A DNA stretch of 64,000 nt, taken from positions 1 to 64,000 of the forward strand of contig JAIDFQ010000072.1 of NCBI GenBank assembly GCA_029054245.1. Reading direction: 5' to 3'. The notes under the pieces were generated by a model that was given only the letters and a program-made list of their open reading frames with translations, searched no databases and was not told the origin of the DNA. Source of the stretch: Lachnospiraceae bacterium. GTDB taxonomy: Bacteria > Bacillota > Clostridia > Lachnospirales > Lachnospiraceae. Of the stretch, positions 61,026 to 64,000 are shown in pieces (the first letter of the stretch is position 1; each line of letters starts with the position of its first letter). The position numbers and the translations under genes are program-made.

Positions 61026-62030
61026 ATGATTCAAACTACAAACACGCGCCCTGTCGCCTCAAATTCCTTTCCTGATGATAAAAATGAATGGCTTTCGGCA
61101 ACCGGTCCGCTTAAGATTCCTATGACAAATGATTATCTCTTCCGAGCGCTCCTTCAACGCAGCAATCATGTTTTAAAAGGGCTTATCTGTTCTCTTCTCC
61201 ACCTTCTTCCCATCGAAGTCCGGTCGGTAGTCATCACCAACCCAATTATATTAGGTGAATCCATCAACGACAAAACCTTCTTTCTTGATATCTCCGTCAC
61301 ATTGAATGACCACACCCTAATTAATCTGGAAATGCAAGTCATCAATGAACGTAACTGGCCGGAACGTTCTCTAAGTTACCTAAGTCGTACCTTTGATAAC
61401 CTCAATTCCGGCGCTGATTACAGTGCTGTAAAACCTGCTATCCAGATTGGTCTTCTTGATTTTACACTTTTTCCTGAATATCCTGAGTTTTACTCTACCT
61501 ATCAATTTATGAACACCAAAAATTTTACAATATATAGTGACAAAATGTGTCTTTCTGTGTTAAACTTAACTCGTATAGATTTAGCTACCGAGGAAGACCA
61601 ACAGTACCATCTGAACGATTGGGCATCCCTTTTCAAGGCAACCACATGGGAGGAATTAAAAATGATTGCAAAACAAGATGAATTCATTAACGAAGCCTCT
61701 TCTACCATTTACCAGCTCAGCCAGGAAGAAACCATCCGTCTGCAATGTGAAGCAAGAGAAGATTTCTACCGCAGACAACGTTCTGTTCAGAACATGTTAG
61801 ATGCAAAGATAAGTAAAATAGAAAGTCTAAACATTACCATTGAGGACAAAAACACTATTATTGAGAATCAGAATGCTACTATCGAAAATCAAAATGCTAC
61901 TATCGAAAATCAAAATGCCACTATCGAAAATCAGAATGCCACTATCGAAAATCAGAATGCTACTATTAAAGAAATGGCTGATGAACTTGCTTCTCTGCGG
62001 GATCAGCTCTCTCATGCTTCAAGAATGTAA
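61026..62030 (+). CDS. Rpn-family PD-(D/E)XK nuclease with heptad-repeat tail
   Basis: 334 aa. Residues 25-205 match the Rpn/transposase_31-type nuclease: PMTNDYLFRALLQ near 32, the active-site Asp in TFFLDISVTLNDH near 88 and ExQ in INLEMQV near 99. Such enzymes cut DNA and promote recombination. The C-terminus (about 255-320) is a coiled coil whose core is an exact seven-residue repeat IENQNAT, encoded by 21-bp DNA repeats. ATG 61026 has AAGGAGG upstream. No transposon ends are visible. The tail length is probably variable among strains. Confidence 0.85.
   Translation: MIQTTNTRPVASNSFPDDKNEWLSATGPLKIPMTNDYLFRALLQRSNHVLKGLICSLLHLLPIEVRSVVITNPIILGESINDKTFFLDISVTLNDHTLINLEMQVINERNWPERSLSYLSRTFDNLNSGADYSAVKPAIQIGLLDFTLFPEYPEFYSTYQFMNTKNFTIYSDKMCLSVLNLTRIDLATEEDQQYHLNDWASLFKATTWEELKMIAKQDEFINEASSTIYQLSQEETIRLQCEAREDFYRRQRSVQNMLDAKISKIESLNITIEDKNTIIENQNATIENQNATIENQNATIENQNATIENQNATIKEMADELASLRDQLSHASRM
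61860..61964 (+). repeat. Five 21-bp in-frame tandem repeats
   Basis: Units start at 61860, 61881, 61902, 61923 and 61944; each encodes IENQNAT. They differ by single silent changes. A degenerate unit (IEDKNTI) precedes them at 61839. Slippage would change the tail by whole heptads without a frameshift. Confidence 0.95.
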
Positions 62031-62046
62031 TCATATAGAATCCCAC

Positions 62047-62074
62047 TAGACAGAGCCGGAAATTATTGTATAAT
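62047..62074 (+). promoter_or_regulatory. Orphan promoter of a candidate small RNA
   Basis: TAGACA (62047-62052), 16-bp spacer, perfect TATAAT (62069-62074). No open reading frame with a ribosome site follows. Confidence 0.65.
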
Positions 62075-62080
62075 AGATAC

Positions 62081-62174
62081 AGTGCCAGTTCTGGGAAGAG
62101 TGCGGCTATGCCGTATTGCCGGTGTCTCGGTTCACTTTTATGAATATCCCGGAGGAACACACGGCAGCTGGCAC
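62081..62174 (+). ncRNA. Candidate structured small RNA
   Basis: A predicted transcript starting near 62081 folds compactly: GTGCCAG (62082-62088) with CTGGCAC (62168-62174) closes it; CGGC/GCCG (62103-62113) forms one arm; TGCCG-GTGT-CTC-GG-TTCA (62117-62134) pairs back with TGAA-CC-GAG-ACAC-CGGCA (62141-62166) with small bulges. It matches no family I recognise; the SRP RNA signature and common riboswitch cores are absent. The transcript may run on to the hairpin at 62213-62248. Confidence 0.5.
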
Positions 62175-62207
62175 CGCTTAAGATGTCAGTCCCTGTTTTA
62201 CGTATCT

Positions 62208-62248
62208 AAAAAGCTCCGTGCAATCGATTGATTAAGACTGCACGGAGC
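62208..62248 (-). terminator. Terminator of the histidine kinase gene
   Basis: GCTCCGTGCA (62213-62222) pairs perfectly with TGCACGGAGC (62239-62248); on the minus strand it is followed by TTTTT. On the + strand it may also end the candidate small RNA. Confidence 0.8.
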
Positions 62249-62267
62249 ATTCTGTTCTTATATTGTC

Positions 62268-64000
62268 CTACCACCTGATCTTAACCTTAAATAAATCCCC
62301 ATCAATCTCCACCTTCATCTTACCCCCCTGCAATTCCACAAAACTGGTCGCTATGGCGAGCCCTAACCCGCTGCCTTCGGTGTTCCTTGCACTATCGCCG
62401 CGCACAAACCGCTCTGTCAAATTTTCCGCCGGTATGTTCAGTTCCGATGCCGACATATTCTTAATCTCAATATCGATACCGCCTTCCGTCTTCTTGGCAT
62501 TTATATAGACTCTGGTATTGGGCATAGCATATTTAATGATGTTAGTGTATAGATTCTCAAAAATGCGGTATGTTTTCTGCGGGTCAAGCTGAAGGATGAC
62601 TTTCTCCTCCGGTACATAAAATCGGAAAACCAGCCCTGACTCTTCTATCCGGTCCTCATATTCCAGATAGACCTGACGCATCAGGTGGCAGATATCTACC
62701 TCCACCGGATGGAAGGTAATATTACCGCTGCTTGCCTTACTCACTTCAAACAAATCATCTATCAGGTGTTTAAGTCTTGCTGATTTCTTTTTCAGCACTC
62801 CAAGATACTCTTCCCTCTGCTCGGGCGTAAGATTCTCTGATTCAAGCAATTCTATATAAGTCGTGATTGCCGTAAGGGGGGTCTTTAAATCATGGGATAC
62901 ATTGGTAAGAAGCTCTGTTTTCATTCTCTGACTTTTTACCTCCTCTTCCACTGCCATCTTAAAGCCATCCTGTATTTTGGAAAGTTCCTCCTTGTAAGAT
63001 TCAAAGATTCCCCAGTCTTCTTCAAACTGTGTCTGCAGATTTCCCTCCGCAATAGATCTGGTCGCCTGGAAAAGCTTTTGATACTGTTCCTGTATTTTCT
63101 GCACGTACTTTTTCAAAGCAACATAAAGCACAATTGTGTAAAGAATCAGTGCCATCCATCCGAACATCCACATAAAACATACCACTGCAAGGAATATAAA
63201 GTTAATAAAAATCAGTTTCTTGATTGTCTTTTCCGCACTTTCTCCTAAATCCACATGGAGGATTTCTTCCTTGAATCTTTCTTTCCGGTTTCTACATCCA
63301 TCCATGAACCAACGAGCAAGCTTTACGATTATGCTTCGTTCTCTCAAAAATCCCCACAGCCCTAAGTCAAACACTTCCCCAAGGGATGTGGCAAAGTAAT
63401 ACCATACTCCAAAATACACCGCCAGGACTGTCACATTAATTATTCCTGTCAAAATCGCATAATACCCATAGGGCAAAAACGCCAAGTACTTGCCGTATAT
63501 CTCATTCAAAATGCCACTATTGGTATATCCGACCAGCCTCACTATAATATAGCAAAAGCCAAAAAACATACACATCATAGAAAACAGGCTGACTTCAAGA
63601 TGGAGGGAAACGCCCTCTAATTTATGCAGGCAATACCTTTTCGATCTAGTCAGCAGCAGCGCCGCAATGGCAAGCACAATCAAAATGCAATTCAAAATAT
63701 ATACAGCGCCTGCACGCTCATATGCGCTTTCTATTTTCCACTCATATCCCGCCATAGCCGTATTTGCGCTCCCACCCACAGATATACACAGCGCATCCTT
63801 CTGTTCCCCAGTCAATGCATAGATGAAGGTCATATCTTTCGGTCTGTCTGTTACACGATAGGTCACTTGCGTCTTGTCATTATAGAAATTGAAAACCGTC
63901 TGATAATATAGCGAATCGCTCATAAAACTATTAAAATCACTCTTAAGCCACTCTCTTGACATAACACTCTGGAGACACTTTAAAAGTTCGTCCGGTTTTT
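62268..64000 (-). CDS. Sensor histidine kinase (5' end beyond window)
   Basis: The last 564 residues from an internal Met (63962) plus 12 upstream codons are visible; the frame stays open to the window end (reading KPDELLKCLQSV before that Met), so the start lies outside. Several transmembrane segments occur in the N-terminal half (about 85-105, 120-160, 165-195 and 250-280 from that Met). Then a HAMP-like linker, H-box NVSHDLKTPLTAI near 375, N-box FENLYTNIIKYA near 487, and G-box GSGLGLAIATSF near 538. EnvZ/PhoR-type HisKA-HATPase kinase. The response regulator is presumably just upstream. Signal unknown. Confidence 0.9.
   Translation of the reverse strand, partial: KPDELLKCLQSVMSREWLKSDFNSFMSDSLYYQTVFNFYNDKTQVTYRVTDRPKDMTFIYALTGEQKDALCISVGGSANTAMAGYEWKIESAYERAGAVYILNCILIVLAIAALLLTRSKRYCLHKLEGVSLHLEVSLFSMMCMFFGFCYIIVRLVGYTNSGILNEIYGKYLAFLPYGYYAILTGIINVTVLAVYFGVWYYFATSLGEVFDLGLWGFLRERSIIVKLARWFMDGCRNRKERFKEEILHVDLGESAEKTIKKLIFINFIFLAVVCFMWMFGWMALILYTIVLYVALKKYVQKIQEQYQKLFQATRSIAEGNLQTQFEEDWGIFESYKEELSKIQDGFKMAVEEEVKSQRMKTELLTNVSHDLKTPLTAITTYIELLESENLTPEQREEYLGVLKKKSARLKHLIDDLFEVSKASSGNITFHPVEVDICHLMRQVYLEYEDRIEESGLVFRFYVPEEKVILQLDPQKTYRIFENLYTNIIKYAMPNTRVYINAKKTEGGIDIEIKNMSASELNIPAENLTERFVRGDSARNTEGSGLGLAIATSFVELQGGKMKVEIDGDLFKVKIRW

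Noticed and set aside
61860-61964. Short direct repeats considered as a CRISPR array
   Set aside because: Units are contiguous without spacers, are in frame in a gene and encode a heptad coiled coil.
62081-62174. Signal recognition particle RNA
   Set aside because: The apical GGTCAGGTCCGGAAGGAAGC-like signature is absent.

Overview
The window looks like chromosome of an anaerobic, low-to-moderate-GC Firmicute, most likely a gut Lachnospiraceae. The reasons are the sigma-A type promoters (TTGACA/TATAAT with 17-bp spacers), AGGAGG ribosome sites, the LL-diaminopimelate aminotransferase lysine route, a cellobiose phosphorylase close to clostridial enzymes, a flavodiiron protein, two MATE exporters, and several clostridial families of unknown function (DUF5685, DUF4418, DUF5684). 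Assignments rest on reading the translated proteins and on family knowledge. No database search was possible.

Layout. 1-3.2 kb: an M20 amidohydrolase, then mobile-element debris (a UDG-like protein, a truncated Xre regulator, a relaxase-tail fragment) lying 3' of a tRNA-Leu gene. 3.3-7.9 kb: an ABC-2 transporter pair and a MATE exporter. 8.0-8.6 kb: a six-gene tRNA cluster (Pro, Gly, Arg, His, Gln, Lys) behind a consensus promoter. 8.7-12.1 kb: a housekeeping run of an RNA methyltransferase, a membrane-anchored amidase homologue that has lost its catalytic residues, RdgB and a YfcE-like phosphoesterase. 12.2-13.6 kb: a 186-bp palindromic element with GGA-loop hairpins and three small genes. 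13.8-21.2 kb: a cellobiose uptake and phosphorolysis locus (LacI, binding protein, two permeases, divergent cellobiose phosphorylase). 21.3-28.5 kb: cardiolipin synthase, pyridoxamine kinase, tRNA-Arg, a DnaJ/DUF5685/zinc-ribbon trio and a chemoreceptor. 28.7-35.1 kb: a 37-aa membrane peptide, a 2-isopropylmalate synthase fused to an AraC DNA-binding domain, a flavodiiron protein, a 5'-truncated TauE gene, a small membrane protein, and an ECF sigma/anti-sigma pair. 35.3-41.1 kb: dapF-dapL, a transglutaminase-like protein and RecQ.

41.2-50.4 kb is more AT-rich and looks accessory. It starts at a transposase fragment and holds an operon of DUF1326, DUF4418, a MacB-type permease, its ATPase and DUF2182, followed by an Rbs-type sugar ABC transporter with a divergent LacI regulator. 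50.5-58.6 kb is a second disaccharide phosphorolysis operon (LacI, ABC importer, GH65 phosphorylase, esterase, beta-phosphoglucomutase). 58.8-60.7 kb is a MarR-controlled MATE exporter with two clear operators. 61.0-64.0 kb carries an Rpn-family nuclease with a 21-bp repeat tail, an orphan promoter with a candidate structured RNA, and a histidine kinase cut off by the window end.

The two carbohydrate loci are complementary. The GH94 enzyme yields alpha-glucose-1-phosphate from cellobiose. The inverting GH65 enzyme yields beta-glucose-1-phosphate, which the co-encoded beta-phosphoglucomutase can convert. The most unusual items are the LeuA-AraC fusion, the DUF1326/DUF4418/ABC/DUF2182 operon, the catalytically dead amidase and the two RNA-like intergenic elements.
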